In this document: in pieces, positions 42,923 through 53,306 of the stretch | Position numbering within the stretch: the stretch's first letter is position 1 | Layout: every line of letters begins with the position of its first letter | DNA from: Balneola sp. MJW-20 | GTDB lineage: Bacteria > Bacteroidota > Rhodothermia > Balneolales > Balneolaceae | Assembly: GCF_040811775.1 (NCBI RefSeq) | Contig: NZ_JBFNXW010000001.1 | Span: 1,922,001 to 1,986,000 of the forward strand | Length of the DNA stretch: 64,000 nucleotides | Direction of reading: 5' to 3' | Translations under genes and position numbers: made by a program | The notes under the pieces: model-generated | Databases searched by the model: none | What the model was told of the DNA's origin: nothing | Seen by the model: the letters and a program-made list of their open reading frames with translations, nothing else

Positions 42923-44322
42923 CGGGAAACCGGCAGATCAAAGTAAAAACGGCTGCCCTTTCCAGGCTTACTTTCTACATAGATCTCTTCGTTATGAGCA
43001 TTCAGAATACTTTTGACAACAGATAAACCGAGTCCGGTCCCTCCTTTATCTCTCGACCGTGCTTTATCCGTTCGGTAAAAACGGTCAAACAGACGACTCA
43101 GATGTTCTCTGCTGATACCAATGCCGCTATCTTCCACACTAACCCTTACATGATCATATAACCGCTCCACAGATACCTTGACGCAGCCCTCATTCGTATA
43201 CTTGATACCATTAGAAATTAGATTATCCAGAACCTGTTCGATCTTATCCGGGTCCGCATTTACTATAAAATCGCCGTCGACTTCTGTTTTGATCTCCAGT
43301 CCTTTATCCTGAGCAATGGGCTGATACGCATTTACGGCATCCTTAATGGTTCGGCTCAGATCAAAGGCCTTTTTGCTGAGAAAGCTCTGATCAAAGTCAT
43401 ATCGCTGCAGTGACTTAATATCCTCAAACAGTCGGTTTATCCTTCCGATCTGCTTCTGAGCCGTTTTCATATACTGTGATTTCTTTTCCTGATCCAGGCT
43501 TCTGAGTTCCAGCATCTCCAAGGCGCCGGATATAGTATGTAGAGGATTACGAACCTCATGTGTAATATCAGCAAAGAACTGACTCTGTTTCTCATTCAGG
43601 TTCTTCAGCTTTTCATTATCAGCTTTAAGATTGACCGCCATTTGGTTTAGGCTTTCAGCGAGGGTGCCGAATTCATCTTTTCGGGTGGTCTGAATTTCAC
43701 GATCCAGATTTCCTCTGGCAATATCCAGGGCAGCTTCATTAAGCTGCAGAATGGGTTTTGAAATATAACGGGCCACAAAGTAACTGACGATGATCACGGC
43801 ACCGATAGAAAAGATCATACCCGCATAGATAATATGCCGGATACTGGCCACCACTGCGTAATAAACACTTTTCAATTGGCTGATCCGAGCGTAAACGGTT
43901 TTTTCTCCCGGATCCTGAAGCCTGATATAGGAAATCAGTTTTTCACCATTCTCGGTGTTATATATCACCGGTTCGCCGGGGTTCCGATCCAGCTCCTGCT
44001 TTAGTTTTGGCTCAATTTCCGTACCCTCATTAGTGAAAACCGAATCAGGAAATGCAAGAAAGCGTGTACCTGAACTATCATACATGGCGATCTCATATCC
44101 GGAAAATTCTGCTTCCTTACGGATCTTTTCAGCAAAGTCTGTCCCGTCTTTACTGTAGCTTCCTGCTGCCAGAGCCAGAGCTTCTGTATCCCTTTCGAAA
44201 TCACGGGCTCCCTCCTCAAGCATGAATGACCGGATGGTCAGAATAGAATAGGCACTGATCGTTATGATCCCTATGATCAGCAGGATCACATAGGTCCACG
44301 CCAGTTTTGAACGAATGTTCAT
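42907..44322 (-). CDS. Sensor histidine kinase
   Basis: The 471-residue kinase has transmembrane helix 1 (about 8-30), a periplasmic sensor region (about 32-165), helix 2 (about 166-188) and HAMP (about 190-240, PILQLNEAALDIARGNLDREI). The HisKA domain has the phospho-His in FADITHEVRNPLHTISGAL (about 255). The HATPase domain shows the N box (NLISNGIKYTNEG), G1 (VEDSGIGIS) and G2 (GGTGLGLSVV). Stimulus is unknown. Its start overlaps the response-regulator stop (ATGA), so the two form an operon. Confidence 0.95.
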   Translation of the reverse strand: MNIRSKLAWTYVILLIIGIITISAYSILTIRSFMLEEGARDFERDTEALALAAGSYSKDGTDFAEKIRKEAEFSGYEIAMYDSSGTRFLAFPDSVFTNEGTEIEPKLKQELDRNPGEPVIYNTENGEKLISYIRLQDPGEKTVYARISQLKSVYYAVVASIRHIIYAGMIFSIGAVIIVSYFVARYISKPILQLNEAALDIARGNLDREIQTTRKDEFGTLAESLNQMAVNLKADNEKLKNLNEKQSQFFADITHEVRNPLHTISGALEMLELRSLDQEKKSQYMKTAQKQIGRINRLFEDIKSLQRYDFDQSFLSKKAFDLSRTIKDAVNAYQPIAQDKGLEIKTEVDGDFIVNADPDKIEQVLDNLISNGIKYTNEGCVKVSVERLYDHVRVSVEDSGIGISREHLSRLFDRFYRTDKARSRDKGGTGLGLSVVKSILNAHNEEIYVESKPGKGSRFYFDLPVSRQSFK

Positions 44323-45020
44323 ATATGAAGGAATTCTTTATTGAATCCGTAGCCCACCCCTCGATAGGTTTTGATCAGCTTTCCCTCATCTTTCATTTTC
44401 AGACGCAGATTTTTTACATGGACATCCACCGTACGGTCAAAAATGAACTTATCTTCATCGGAGATATGTGCCAGGATATCCTGTCTGGAATATACTCTCT
44501 TAGGGTGCTGAAAGATCATCTCTGCAATGATATACTCCGTATGAGTCAGGTCGATCAGCTCCTCATCGATATACATCTCTTTTGCATCCAGGTCCAGATA
44601 TACACGGTCAAACTTAACCCAGTTATTTTTCTCCGGATTCTGGCGGCGCAGGAGGCTTTCAACATGTGCTTTGATCAGGTTCAGGCTGGCAGGTTTCTTA
44701 ATATAATCATCTGCCCCAAGCTCCAGTCCTTCGATCTCATCCTTCTCCTCATCTCTAGCCGTCAGGAATAATACGGGGATCTCAAACACCACCGGGTGCT
44801 GACGGATCTTTTTACAGATCTCTTTTCCATCGTGATGAGGAACCATTATATCCAGAATCGCAAGATGAAGATCTCCTGCTCTTTCATCTATAAACTTAAA
44901 GGCCTGCTTACCGTCTTTTGCCCACAAGACCTCAAAGCCATCCATTTCAAGAAAATTAGCCAGCATCTCGCCGGACTCAACCTCATCTTCAACAAGTAGT
45001 ATCGTATGATGATTACTCAC
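44319..45020 (-). CDS. OmpR/PhoB-type response regulator
   Basis: The 233-residue regulator has an N-terminal receiver (about 6-120) with acidic pocket LLVEDE, phospho-Asp in LAILDIMVPHHDG, Thr in LFLTARDEE and Lys in YIKKPASL. A C-terminal winged helix follows (about 135-230, with LTHTEYIIAEMIFQHPKRVYSRQDIL and DVHVKNLRLKM). It is cotranscribed with the kinase whose start overlaps its stop. Targets are unknown; the neighbouring aquaporin-like gene is a candidate by proximity only. Confidence 0.95.
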   Translation of the reverse strand: MSNHHTILLVEDEVESGEMLANFLEMDGFEVLWAKDGKQAFKFIDERAGDLHLAILDIMVPHHDGKEICKKIRQHPVVFEIPVLFLTARDEEKDEIEGLELGADDYIKKPASLNLIKAHVESLLRRQNPEKNNWVKFDRVYLDLDAKEMYIDEELIDLTHTEYIIAEMIFQHPKRVYSRQDILAHISDEDKFIFDRTVDVHVKNLRLKMKDEGKLIKTYRGVGYGFNKEFLHI

Positions 45021-45109
45021 AATGCCTGTATTTATTTATTGGTCAGCTGATAGTGTTGCAATGATATGAAAAAATTTGGAGCTCTTCTCATCAAAAGACA
45101 GGTCTTATT

Positions 45110-45955
45110 ATGACAGCTTTGCTGAATATGATTACCTTAGGGCAAAAAATCTATCCTATGTTCTATAAAGGAAAAACGGTCTGGATCACCGGCGCATCCT
45201 CCGGCATCGGTGAAGCACTGTCCAGAGCATTCTATAATGAAGGTGCAAATCTGATCTTGTCATCAAGACGCGAAGAAGTATTGCAGGAAGTTAAGTCTAC
45301 CCTTGGCGCTGATGATGACCGGATTTTTGTATTACCTCTGGATCTTACACAGTCAGATACCTTCGCAGAGAAAACCCGTGAGGCATTGGAGCATTTCGGA
45401 CAGATTGATGTACTTGTGAATAATGGCGGCATCAGTCAGAGATCAACGGTTCTTGAATCAGAGCTTTCGGTCATCCGCCGTCTTATGGAGATCAATTATT
45501 TTGGTTCTGTAGGCCTCACCAAAGAAGTGCTGCCGCATATGGTCTCAAGGGGTAGCGGACATATTATCGTCACCAGCAGTGTGGCGGGCAAAATTGGTAC
45601 TAAGTTTCGTTCCGGTTATGCCGGGTCTAAACATGCAGTTCAGGGCTTCTTTAATTCTCTGAGACAGGAAATGTACGAGCATAATGTAGATGTGACCCTG
45701 CTTTGCCCCGGATTCATTAAGACCAATATCAGTAAGAATGCCTTAACCGGAGACGGAACAAACTTCGGAAAGATGGGTGACGCCCACTCCAAGGCTATGA
45801 CTGCCGATGAGATGGTCGATAAAGTCATGCCTAAGATAAAAAAGGCCAAAGAGGAGATTATTATCACCGGTTTCAAAGAAGGTCTGGCTATCTGGGTTCA
45901 ACGATTGTCTCCGACCCTTTTAAATAAGATCCTGAAAAACACCAAGGTGACCTGA
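45110..45955 (+). CDS. Short-chain dehydrogenase/reductase
   Basis: The 281-residue SDR has KTVWITGASSGIGEALSRAF (TGxxxGIG), DVLVNNGGIS (NNAG variant), catalytic Ser in IIVTSSVAGKIG and YAGSK with Tyr and Lys. LLCPGFIKTNIS and the hydrophobic C-terminus (LAIWVQRLSPTLLNKIL) match the DHRS7B/YqjQ-like subgroup. It is cytoplasmic or membrane-associated. The ATG at 45158 would start closer to the Rossmann motif (MFYKGKTVW) and is a good alternative. It is convergent with the DUF58 gene. Confidence 0.88.
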   Translation: MTALLNMITLGQKIYPMFYKGKTVWITGASSGIGEALSRAFYNEGANLILSSRREEVLQEVKSTLGADDDRIFVLPLDLTQSDTFAEKTREALEHFGQIDVLVNNGGISQRSTVLESELSVIRRLMEINYFGSVGLTKEVLPHMVSRGSGHIIVTSSVAGKIGTKFRSGYAGSKHAVQGFFNSLRQEMYEHNVDVTLLCPGFIKTNISKNALTGDGTNFGKMGDAHSKAMTADEMVDKVMPKIKKAKEEIIITGFKEGLAIWVQRLSPTLLNKILKNTKVT

Positions 45956-45974
45956 CCGGGAAAATCACTGAAGA

Positions 45975-46895
45975 CTATCCCAGCAAACGCCTCTTATTCA
46001 GGTAAGCAAGCAAAGCCCGGTCAAAATCTTTTTCCGTATCAACTTCTTCAAAATCGATTTCAAATTCACTGCAGGCCTGTCTGAATTTCTCGGTGTATTC
46101 TTTCACCTTTTTCTGATAGTCTGACCGAACCTGGGCGGGAAGCACTTCGATCTCTGATCCGGTCTCCATGTCCTCGAATACTACCCGCTGATCGGAAAAA
46201 GCCAGTTCCCTTTCGCTGCGGCTTTCCAGCAGGTTAAATAAAAGCACTTCATGCTTACGATGCCTCAGGTGTTTCAGAGCAGATATCAATTCCTGATGTT
46301 CTCCTGCATTTTCAAAAAGATCGGTGATGATAACAACCAGAGAACGATGGTTCAGTCTTTCTGCTATTTCATGTATTGCCTTCGCCGACGCAGTCTGTCT
46401 CTTTTCTTCACTACGCTGTTCATCTGATCTGAGCTCTTTCTCGAGCTCTATATAGATCTGCCGGAGATGTGCATAGGTGGATTTAGCCGGTATAAATGCA
46501 CCAATTTCACTGTTGAACGGGATATAACCACAGGCATCACGCTGCCGGTACATCAAATACATCAGTGAAGCAGCAAAATGGATCCCGTACCGGAGCTTGG
46601 ACCATTCCCCAAAATGCTTAAAAAGCATAGACGAACTATTATCCAGCATGATATAACAGCGCAGATTGGTCTCTTCTTCATACTGCTTGACATAAAAACG
46701 CTCTTTCTTCCCATATACCTTCCAGTCGACATGCTTGAAATCATCCCCGGGATTATATGGGCGGTGCTCGGCAAACTCTATACTGAATCCATGGTAGGGA
46801 CTCTTATGCAGGCCCGAAATGAATCCTTCCACGATCTTTCGTGCTCTCAGTTCGATCGAGGATAACTTGGACAATATTTCAGGCTTTAGCATCAT
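45975..46895 (-). CDS. DUF58 family protein (MoxR-associated type)
   Basis: The 306-residue protein shows the DUF58 signature RPYNPGDDFKHVDWKVYGK near residue 50 and a following von Willebrand A-like part with CYIMLDNSSSM (DxSxS-type metal site). The C-terminus is RALLAYLNKRR. DUF58 proteins usually work with a MoxR AAA+ ATPase in envelope or protein-maturation tasks; no moxR gene is in this window. It lies 50 bases downstream of recQ on the same strand. Confidence 0.9.
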   Translation of the reverse strand: MMLKPEILSKLSSIELRARKIVEGFISGLHKSPYHGFSIEFAEHRPYNPGDDFKHVDWKVYGKKERFYVKQYEEETNLRCYIMLDNSSSMLFKHFGEWSKLRYGIHFAASLMYLMYRQRDACGYIPFNSEIGAFIPAKSTYAHLRQIYIELEKELRSDEQRSEEKRQTASAKAIHEIAERLNHRSLVVIITDLFENAGEHQELISALKHLRHRKHEVLLFNLLESRSERELAFSDQRVVFEDMETGSEIEVLPAQVRSDYQKKVKEYTEKFRQACSEFEIDFEEVDTEKDFDRALLAYLNKRRLLG

Positions 46896-46945
46896 ATCTT
46901 TAGTGTAAGCCTTTTTCGGGCTACTATAAAGCCGCCATTTCAGTC

Positions 46946-49126
46946 CTAGTCCTCATCTGCCAGATAATAAAGCTGCATGATCCTAAGCTCACCATAACTA
47001 ATCTTCTTGTCCAGCTTGGTATATACCGGCCTCAGCAGTTCGGGACCCAGTTCACTGAAGGCTTTCAGCACATCATCCTGCTGACGGGTGGAAAGCTCAC
47101 TGGCTTCCTTGATACCCTCAAGTCTTAACTGATTACCGTCTTCCATATAGGTTTGAAGGTGTTTCAGGATGGTCACATCTTTGACCCCGTGTTCCTCAGC
47201 CAGTCGGTCTATAGAGTGCCCTTCATTGAATGAATCTCCGATCACTACGTGTTTTTCGGAACTCTTCTGTTTCTTAACCTTTTTCCGGATCGACTTGGTC
47301 TTTTCTTCAACACCGTGCTCTTTACTGTAATTCTTGATCGCTCCTATAAAAACGTCTCCGTACTTTTTCAGTTTTGCATTTCCAACACCATACAAAGTCA
47401 GCATGCCTTCTTTGTCCTGAGGAAGATAAAAGGCCATTTCCATCAATGTTGTATCCGGAAATATATTGTAGGGCGGAATCCCCTTCTGATCGGCCAGTTC
47501 TTTCCTTTTTGCACGAAGTACTTCAAACAATTCTTTATTGTGACCGGATTCGATCTCAGATGAGGTACGTTGAACGGTATCTTCCCCAATACTGGCATCA
47601 GTACGGTCCAGTTTTCCAAATACACTTTCAATGCCCTGCATCACTTCCTGGGCTTTTTCAGTCAGCTGAAGCACGCTGAACTCCCCTTTAGCGATATAAT
47701 TTTGGCGCAGCATCAGACGTACCAGCTGTTCCCACTCCGCTTTTGAGAACTCCCGGCCGGAATCATAGGATTCCAGCTGATCATGACCTTCATCCAGTAC
47801 CTTCTTGGCCTTGGATCCCCTGAGAATATTAACCAATTGTCCTGCTCCCCATCGGCCGTCTACTTCCTGTATCACTTTGATCAGCTTCTGAGCCTGTGCG
47901 GTAAGATCTTCTACTGCTTCGCCTGATGCGATACAGTTATCGCACATCCCGCAGTTTTCTTTTTCATAATCTTCTCCGAAATAATTCAGCAGAGGCTTTC
48001 TTCTGCACTCTCTGCTCTCCATAAATTTCACAAGAGCGTCGAGGTGGCGCTCGGCTACATCTTTTTCTTTTCCTTCTTTCTTATTGATGAAGTACTTGAT
48101 CTTATTGATGTCAGAATAGGAGAAGAGAAGTACACAATCCGAACGTAACCCGTCTCGTCCCGCACGACCGATCTGCTGATAATAAGATTCGATATTCTGT
48201 GGCATATCATAATGCATCACAAATCGGACATTCGACTTATTGATTCCCATACCGAATGCGATCGTTGCTACAATTATATTCACATCATCCCTGATAAAAG
48301 CACGCTGATTGATCGCCCGGTTACGATCGGATAATCCGGCATGATAGGCTCTCACCGAATACCCTTCCTGCTCAAGTTCATAGGTCAGTTCATCCACCTG
48401 CCGCCTGGAAAAGCAATATATGATACCCGACTGCTCCTTACGCGTATATAAGAAATCGAGCACCTGATTCAGCGGGTCTTTTTTATCCGCGATCTTCATG
48501 AACAAATTCTTACGGTCGAAACTTGCTATAAATTCCTGTTCATCCTGAAGTTCCAGTGTTTTCTTGATGTCTTCACGAACCCGTGGTGTAGCGGTTGCTG
48601 TCAGGGCCAGTCCGACGGCATCTGGAAAATCTTTCTTTACTTCGGCCAGTTGCCGGTATTCGGGGCGAAAATCATGTCCCCACTCTGAAATACAATGCGC
48701 CTCATCGATCGTGAAACAGTCCACTTTAACCTGCTCAAGCAGTTTACGGGTCTTCTCCATCATCAGCGTTTCAGGAGCCAGATAGAGAAGCTTGGCTTTA
48801 CCCTGTTGTACTTGCCGGACACTGTAGCCGTAGGCTTCAGGACTAAGTGAACTATTCAGATGTACCGCAGGAACATCCAGCTCCCGCATTTGCTCTACCT
48901 GATCCTTCATCAGAGAGATCAGTGGTGATACCACTACGGTAAGCCCGTCAAACATAAGTGCCGGGATCTGATAACAAAGAGACTTACCGCCTCCTGTTGG
49001 CATGATAACCAGCGTATCGCGTTTATTCAGAACTTGTTCTATGATCTCTTCCTGCAGGGGCCGAAAGGAGTCATATCCAAATACGTCTTTTAGTACTTTC
49101 TTTGCTTCTGCTACTTTATTGCTCAC
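46946..49126 (-). CDS. recQ: ATP-dependent DNA helicase RecQ
   Basis: The 726-residue helicase has motif 0 (FGYDSFRPLQEEII), Walker A (MPTGGGKSLCYQIPA), DEAH box (IDEAHCISEWGHDFRPEY), motif III (ALTATATP), motif V/VI (IATIAFGMGINKSNVRF; QQIGRAGRDG), the RQC zinc site (CRRKPLLNYFGEDYE, then CGMCDNC) and an HRDC domain (about 520-600). The C-terminal 130 residues carry a basic stretch (KTKSIRKKVKKQK) and a helix-turn-helix-like part. It unwinds DNA 3' to 5' in recombination and repair. Confidence 0.96.
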   Translation of the reverse strand: MSNKVAEAKKVLKDVFGYDSFRPLQEEIIEQVLNKRDTLVIMPTGGGKSLCYQIPALMFDGLTVVVSPLISLMKDQVEQMRELDVPAVHLNSSLSPEAYGYSVRQVQQGKAKLLYLAPETLMMEKTRKLLEQVKVDCFTIDEAHCISEWGHDFRPEYRQLAEVKKDFPDAVGLALTATATPRVREDIKKTLELQDEQEFIASFDRKNLFMKIADKKDPLNQVLDFLYTRKEQSGIIYCFSRRQVDELTYELEQEGYSVRAYHAGLSDRNRAINQRAFIRDDVNIIVATIAFGMGINKSNVRFVMHYDMPQNIESYYQQIGRAGRDGLRSDCVLLFSYSDINKIKYFINKKEGKEKDVAERHLDALVKFMESRECRRKPLLNYFGEDYEKENCGMCDNCIASGEAVEDLTAQAQKLIKVIQEVDGRWGAGQLVNILRGSKAKKVLDEGHDQLESYDSGREFSKAEWEQLVRLMLRQNYIAKGEFSVLQLTEKAQEVMQGIESVFGKLDRTDASIGEDTVQRTSSEIESGHNKELFEVLRAKRKELADQKGIPPYNIFPDTTLMEMAFYLPQDKEGMLTLYGVGNAKLKKYGDVFIGAIKNYSKEHGVEEKTKSIRKKVKKQKSSEKHVVIGDSFNEGHSIDRLAEEHGVKDVTILKHLQTYMEDGNQLRLEGIKEASELSTRQQDDVLKAFSELGPELLRPVYTKLDKKISYGELRIMQLYYLADED

Positions 49127-49323
49127 TATGCTGATTGTCCTGTTTAATAAATATGATGCCCGGTTCTACAATACCGTCATTGCTGTAACTAACAAAAGCA
49201 TACAGAATATCATTTGAAAGGAATTTAAAACCGGAATTCTGAATATAGAACCAAAGAAAAGGAATTCCTTACCGGAAACTTCTGACGATTTTTTCAGAAG
49301 CTCCGGCAGGAAAATATGGTCTT

Positions 49324-52152
49324 TTACTTAGATAAGTAAAGGTTCTTGAATTCAAATGGTTTTCTGAAGTGCTCATCCTTGAAGTTCTCAGCGAAGTAAA
49401 TGGATTCACCGGTTGACTTCATTTCAGGCCCGAGTTCTTTTTTCACTTCAGGAAATTTATCAAAAGGGAATACCGGCTCTTTGATCGCCCAGTTTTTGAG
49501 ATGTGAGGTCAGATCAAAGTCCTTGAGCTTGGCTCCGAGCATCACCTTTACACCGATCGCTGCTTCCGGGCGGTCATGTGCCTTAGCCAGGAATGGGATG
49601 GTTCGGGTGGTACGAGGGTTTGCCTCCAGAACGTAGACCTTCTCGTCTTTAACGGCATACTGAACATTCAGGAAACCGACGATCTCCATATTTTCAGCGA
49701 TCTTCTGCTGATACTCCTCAATAGTGCTGATCACCTGATCACTCAGAGAATAAGGCGGAATAACCGCTGTCGAATCTCCGGAGTGAACACCTGCAGGCTC
49801 AATATGCTGCATAATTCCAGCTATATGCAGCTCATCTCCGTCATAAACGGAATCCACATCTACCTCTACGGCATGTTCCAGGTACTTATCGATCAGGAAT
49901 GCATTTTCAGGATGTGTCTTCAGAATACGGTCTACATATTTGCGAAGTTCTTCTTCTTTCACTGCGATCCTCATCCCCTGACCACCGAGTACATAACTTG
50001 GACGTATCAGTACCGGATAGCCGATCCTGTCGGCTATTTCAAGTGCTCCGTCCACATCCGTTGCAGTTCCATATTCCGGGAATGGGATGTCGAGTTTTTT
50101 CAGGAAATTTGAAAAGGCTCCCCGGTCTTCCGCAAAGTCGATCTTCTCGAATTCAGTTCCGAAGATCTTAATTCCGGCTTTCACCATTCTCTTACCAAGC
50201 TTCAGGGCTGTCTGACCACCAACCTGGAGGATCACTCCTTCTGGATTTTCATGTTCAATGATATCCAGTACCCGCTCCCAGTAAACCGGCTCGAAGTACA
50301 GCTTATCTGCAATATCGAAATCAGTGGATACCGTCTCGGGATTACAGTTTATCATGATGGCTTCATAGCCCATGTCTTTGGTAGCCAGTACGGCATGTAC
50401 GCAGGAGTAATCAAATTCTATACCCTGACCGATCCTGTTTGGACCGCTACCGAGGATAACCACTTTTTTGCGGTCGGTTACCTCACTTTCATTCTCTCCT
50501 TCATATGAAGAGTAGTAATATGGGGTTTGTGCTGGGAATTCCGCCGCACAGGTATCCACCATCTTAAATACCGGTTTTAACCCAAGTGACTTGCGTTTCT
50601 CCCGCACTTCGTTTTCTGTTACCTCTTTTCCGCTTCTGCTAAGCAGATATGCGATCTGAGTATCTGAGAAACCGGCCTGCTTCAGTTCAAAGAATTCCTC
50701 TTTGCTGATATTATCCAGTTCTTCTCCTTCGGTCCGGTTCTCCAATGAGACCATATAACGGATCTGCTGCAGGAACCATGGATCTACTTTGGTGATATCG
50801 GCAACTTCTTCTACAGATGCTCCCAGTTTAAATGCATTTCTTATCTGCATGCTGCGATCCCAGTATGGTTTTTTCAACCGCTCACGAACCGTCTTGCGGT
50901 CAAATTCCTCATAACCATCTGCACCAAGTCCGTCACGACCAACTTCCATACTCTGCCATGCTTTATTCAGGGCCTCAGGGAAGTTCCGCCCTATTGACAT
51001 TACTTCTCCTACGGCTTTCATCTGCGTGGAAAGCTCTTCATCCACACCCGGGAACTTGTCGAAGTTGAAACGAGGCACTTTACAAACCACATAGTCAATT
51101 GAAGGCTCGAAACAGGCTGAAGTCGTACCGGTGATCTGATTCTTCAGTTCATCCAGTGTATAACCGACGGCCAGCTTGGTGGCCACTTTAGCGATCGGAT
51201 ATCCTGTTGCCTTTGAAGCAAGGGCAGATGAACGGCTCACTCTGGGGTTGATCTCGATAGCTACAAAACGGTCGGAACCCGGCTCAACCGCAAACTGCAC
51301 ATTACATCCGCCGGCAAAGGTCCCGATGCTGCGCATCATCTTAATGGCTGCATCTCTCAGGATCTGATACTGCTTGTCGGATAGTGTTTGTGTAGGCGCT
51401 ACGGTTACTGAGTCACCGGTATGCACGCCCATCGGATCCACATTCTCAATACCACAGATGATCACTACATTATCGTTCGCATCCCTGAGCAGCTCAAGCT
51501 CATATTCTTTCCAACCGAATATACATTCCTCGATCAGTACCTGATGCGTAGGACTCATTTCAAGCCCTCTTAATACCTTACGATCGAACTCATCTTCGGT
51601 CCACACGATACCGCCTCCGGCACCACCCATGGTGAATGAAGGCCGGATTACGATCGGGAGCCCTCCAAGTTCTTCTTTTACTTCTTTAGCATCCAGCAGA
51701 GACTCTGCTGCCCGGCTTCGGCACTGATCGATCCCGATCTCTTCCATTTTATCACGGAATCGCTGCCGGTCTTCAGTCAGCTCTACGGCATCGATATCTA
51801 CTCCGATCACATGAATACCTTTTTCTTTCCAGTATCCCTCGATCTCCAGATCACGAGCGAGATTCAATCCGGTCTGTCCACCCATAGTTGGCAGTACCGC
51901 ATCGGGTTTTTCCTTTTCCACGATCTCTTTGATGGAATCTGTGGTCATCGGCAGCATATACGTTGCATCAGCCATCAACGGATCTGTCATGATCGTCGCG
52001 GGGTTGGAGTTGATCAGCACGATCTCATAGCCTTCTTCCTGCAGCGACCGGCATGCCTGTGACCCGGAATAGTCAAATTCACAGGCCTGACCGATCACGA
52101 TCGGTCCTGAACCAATAATTAGGATCTTATGTATGTCGTCTCTTCTTGGCAT
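49324..52152 (-). CDS. carB: Carbamoyl-phosphate synthase large subunit, lacking the C-terminal allosteric domain
   Basis: The 942-residue protein holds both ATP-grasp halves: [20 protein letters not shown] (N-half, about 13) and [20 protein letters not shown] (C-half, about 575), with [13 protein letters not shown] and [11 protein letters not shown] loops and [16 protein letters not shown]. It ends NLYLSK right after the second synthetase half. Typical CarB is about 1070 residues because of a C-terminal MGS-type regulatory domain (ornithine, UMP, IMP binding), which is absent. It makes carbamoyl phosphate from bicarbonate, ATP and ammonia supplied by CarA, for arginine and pyrimidines. It starts 49 bases after carA. 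Confidence 0.95.
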   Translation of the reverse strand: MPRRDDIHKILIIGSGPIVIGQACEFDYSGSQACRSLQEEGYEIVLINSNPATIMTDPLMADATYMLPMTTDSIKEIVEKEKPDAVLPTMGGQTGLNLARDLEIEGYWKEKGIHVIGVDIDAVELTEDRQRFRDKMEEIGIDQCRSRAAESLLDAKEVKEELGGLPIVIRPSFTMGGAGGGIVWTEDEFDRKVLRGLEMSPTHQVLIEECIFGWKEYELELLRDANDNVVIICGIENVDPMGVHTGDSVTVAPTQTLSDKQYQILRDAAIKMMRSIGTFAGGCNVQFAVEPGSDRFVAIEINPRVSRSSALASKATGYPIAKVATKLAVGYTLDELKNQITGTTSACFEPSIDYVVCKVPRFNFDKFPGVDEELSTQMKAVGEVMSIGRNFPEALNKAWQSMEVGRDGLGADGYEEFDRKTVRERLKKPYWDRSMQIRNAFKLGASVEEVADITKVDPWFLQQIRYMVSLENRTEGEELDNISKEEFFELKQAGFSDTQIAYLLSRSGKEVTENEVREKRKSLGLKPVFKMVDTCAAEFPAQTPYYYSSYEGENESEVTDRKKVVILGSGPNRIGQGIEFDYSCVHAVLATKDMGYEAIMINCNPETVSTDFDIADKLYFEPVYWERVLDIIEHENPEGVILQVGGQTALKLGKRMVKAGIKIFGTEFEKIDFAEDRGAFSNFLKKLDIPFPEYGTATDVDGALEIADRIGYPVLIRPSYVLGGQGMRIAVKEEELRKYVDRILKTHPENAFLIDKYLEHAVEVDVDSVYDGDELHIAGIMQHIEPAGVHSGDSTAVIPPYSLSDQVISTIEEYQQKIAENMEIVGFLNVQYAVKDEKVYVLEANPRTTRTIPFLAKAHDRPEAAIGVKVMLGAKLKDFDLTSHLKNWAIKEPVFPFDKFPEVKKELGPEMKSTGESIYFAENFKDEHFRKPFEFKNLYLSK

Positions 52153-52201
52153 TGTTTTTTAAATCAGAAGTTTAAATTGATGTTATCGGGTTGATCGGGT
52201 T

Positions 52202-53305
52202 TTATTTATGCTTCTGCATCAGTTCAACAAACTGATCGAACAGGTAAGCGGAGTCATGGGGTCCCGGTGAGGCTTCCGGATGGTACTGAATAGAAAAGCC
52301 CGGAAAGTTTTTGAATTCCAGTCCTTCGATCGTACCGTCATTCAGGTTGATGTGCGTGATCTCCGCCTTGTCTTCCGCGATCTTATCTTCGGAAACTGCA
52401 AAACCGTGATTCTGAGTGGATATCTCAACCAGCCCGGTCTTAAGGTTCTTTACCGGATGATTTGCACCCCTGTGACCTACGAACATCTTCTCTACACCAA
52501 TTCCTTCACTGAGGGCCATTAACTGATGTCCCAGGCAGATCCCGAATATTGGTTTACCGGTAGACTTAGCATATTCTACGGTCTCCATCGCATATTCAGC
52601 GGTTGCATTTGGATCGCCCGGCCCGTTTGAAAAGAAAAATCCATCAGCATCCCATTCTTTAATCTCCTCGAGCGGAGTCTTAGCAGGGAATATTCTCAGC
52701 GTACATCCTCGTTGCGCGAAGTTATTTATGATATTCTGTTTGATTCCATAATCAATGGCAGCAAGCTTCAGGTCACCGTCTCCTTTCACGGTCTGAGCTT
52801 CTTCTCTGGTTACTTTAGTTGCCAGTTCCAGGCCTTTCATGTCATCCCAGTCTTTTGCCATCTGAACCAGTTTGTCCTCATCCAGTTCAGTACTTGAGAT
52901 CACAGCATTCATAACTCCTTTCTCCCGGATGTGGCGAACCAGCATACGGGTATCCACGCCTGAGATCCCGACCAGTTCATTATCTTCAAAATACTCCTGA
53001 AGACTGCGGTCGGCCATAGGATTACTGTATTCCCATGAAAAAGATCGCAGAATAGCTCCGGCTACCATTACTCTCCGGGCTTCATCATCTCTCGGGATTG
53101 TACCATAGTTACCAATATGCGGATAGGTCATCATCATGAGCTGACCGTAATAGGAAGGATCCGTAAAGATCTCCTGATATCCGATCATACTGGTGTTGAA
53201 GCAGAGTTCGCCTCCGGTGATACCCTGTTTTCCGACAGCTTGTCCGTGCACGACGGTACCATCACTTAAGGCGAGTATGGCTTTATTTCTTGGATATAAT
53301 GACAT
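52202..53305 (-). CDS. carA: Carbamoyl-phosphate synthase small (glutaminase) subunit
   Basis: The 367-residue protein has the CarA N-terminal domain (LYPRNKAILALSDGTVVHG; GELCFNTSMIGYQEIFTDPSY) and a class I glutamine amidotransferase domain (about 175-360). The catalytic Cys is in FGICLGHQLMAL, with GPGDPNA, and the His-Glu pair is in FSIQYHPEASPGP. It transfers ammonia from glutamine to CarB. One base before its ATG a 31-37-codon leader ORF ends, and a terminator hairpin lies within that ORF, suggesting attenuation. Confidence 0.96.
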   Translation of the reverse strand: MSLYPRNKAILALSDGTVVHGQAVGKQGITGGELCFNTSMIGYQEIFTDPSYYGQLMMMTYPHIGNYGTIPRDDEARRVMVAGAILRSFSWEYSNPMADRSLQEYFEDNELVGISGVDTRMLVRHIREKGVMNAVISSTELDEDKLVQMAKDWDDMKGLELATKVTREEAQTVKGDGDLKLAAIDYGIKQNIINNFAQRGCTLRIFPAKTPLEEIKEWDADGFFFSNGPGDPNATAEYAMETVEYAKSTGKPIFGICLGHQLMALSEGIGVEKMFVGHRGANHPVKNLKTGLVEISTQNHGFAVSEDKIAEDKAEITHINLNDGTIEGLEFKNFPGFSIQYHPEASPGPHDSAYLFDQFVELMQKHK

Positions 53306-53306
53306 C

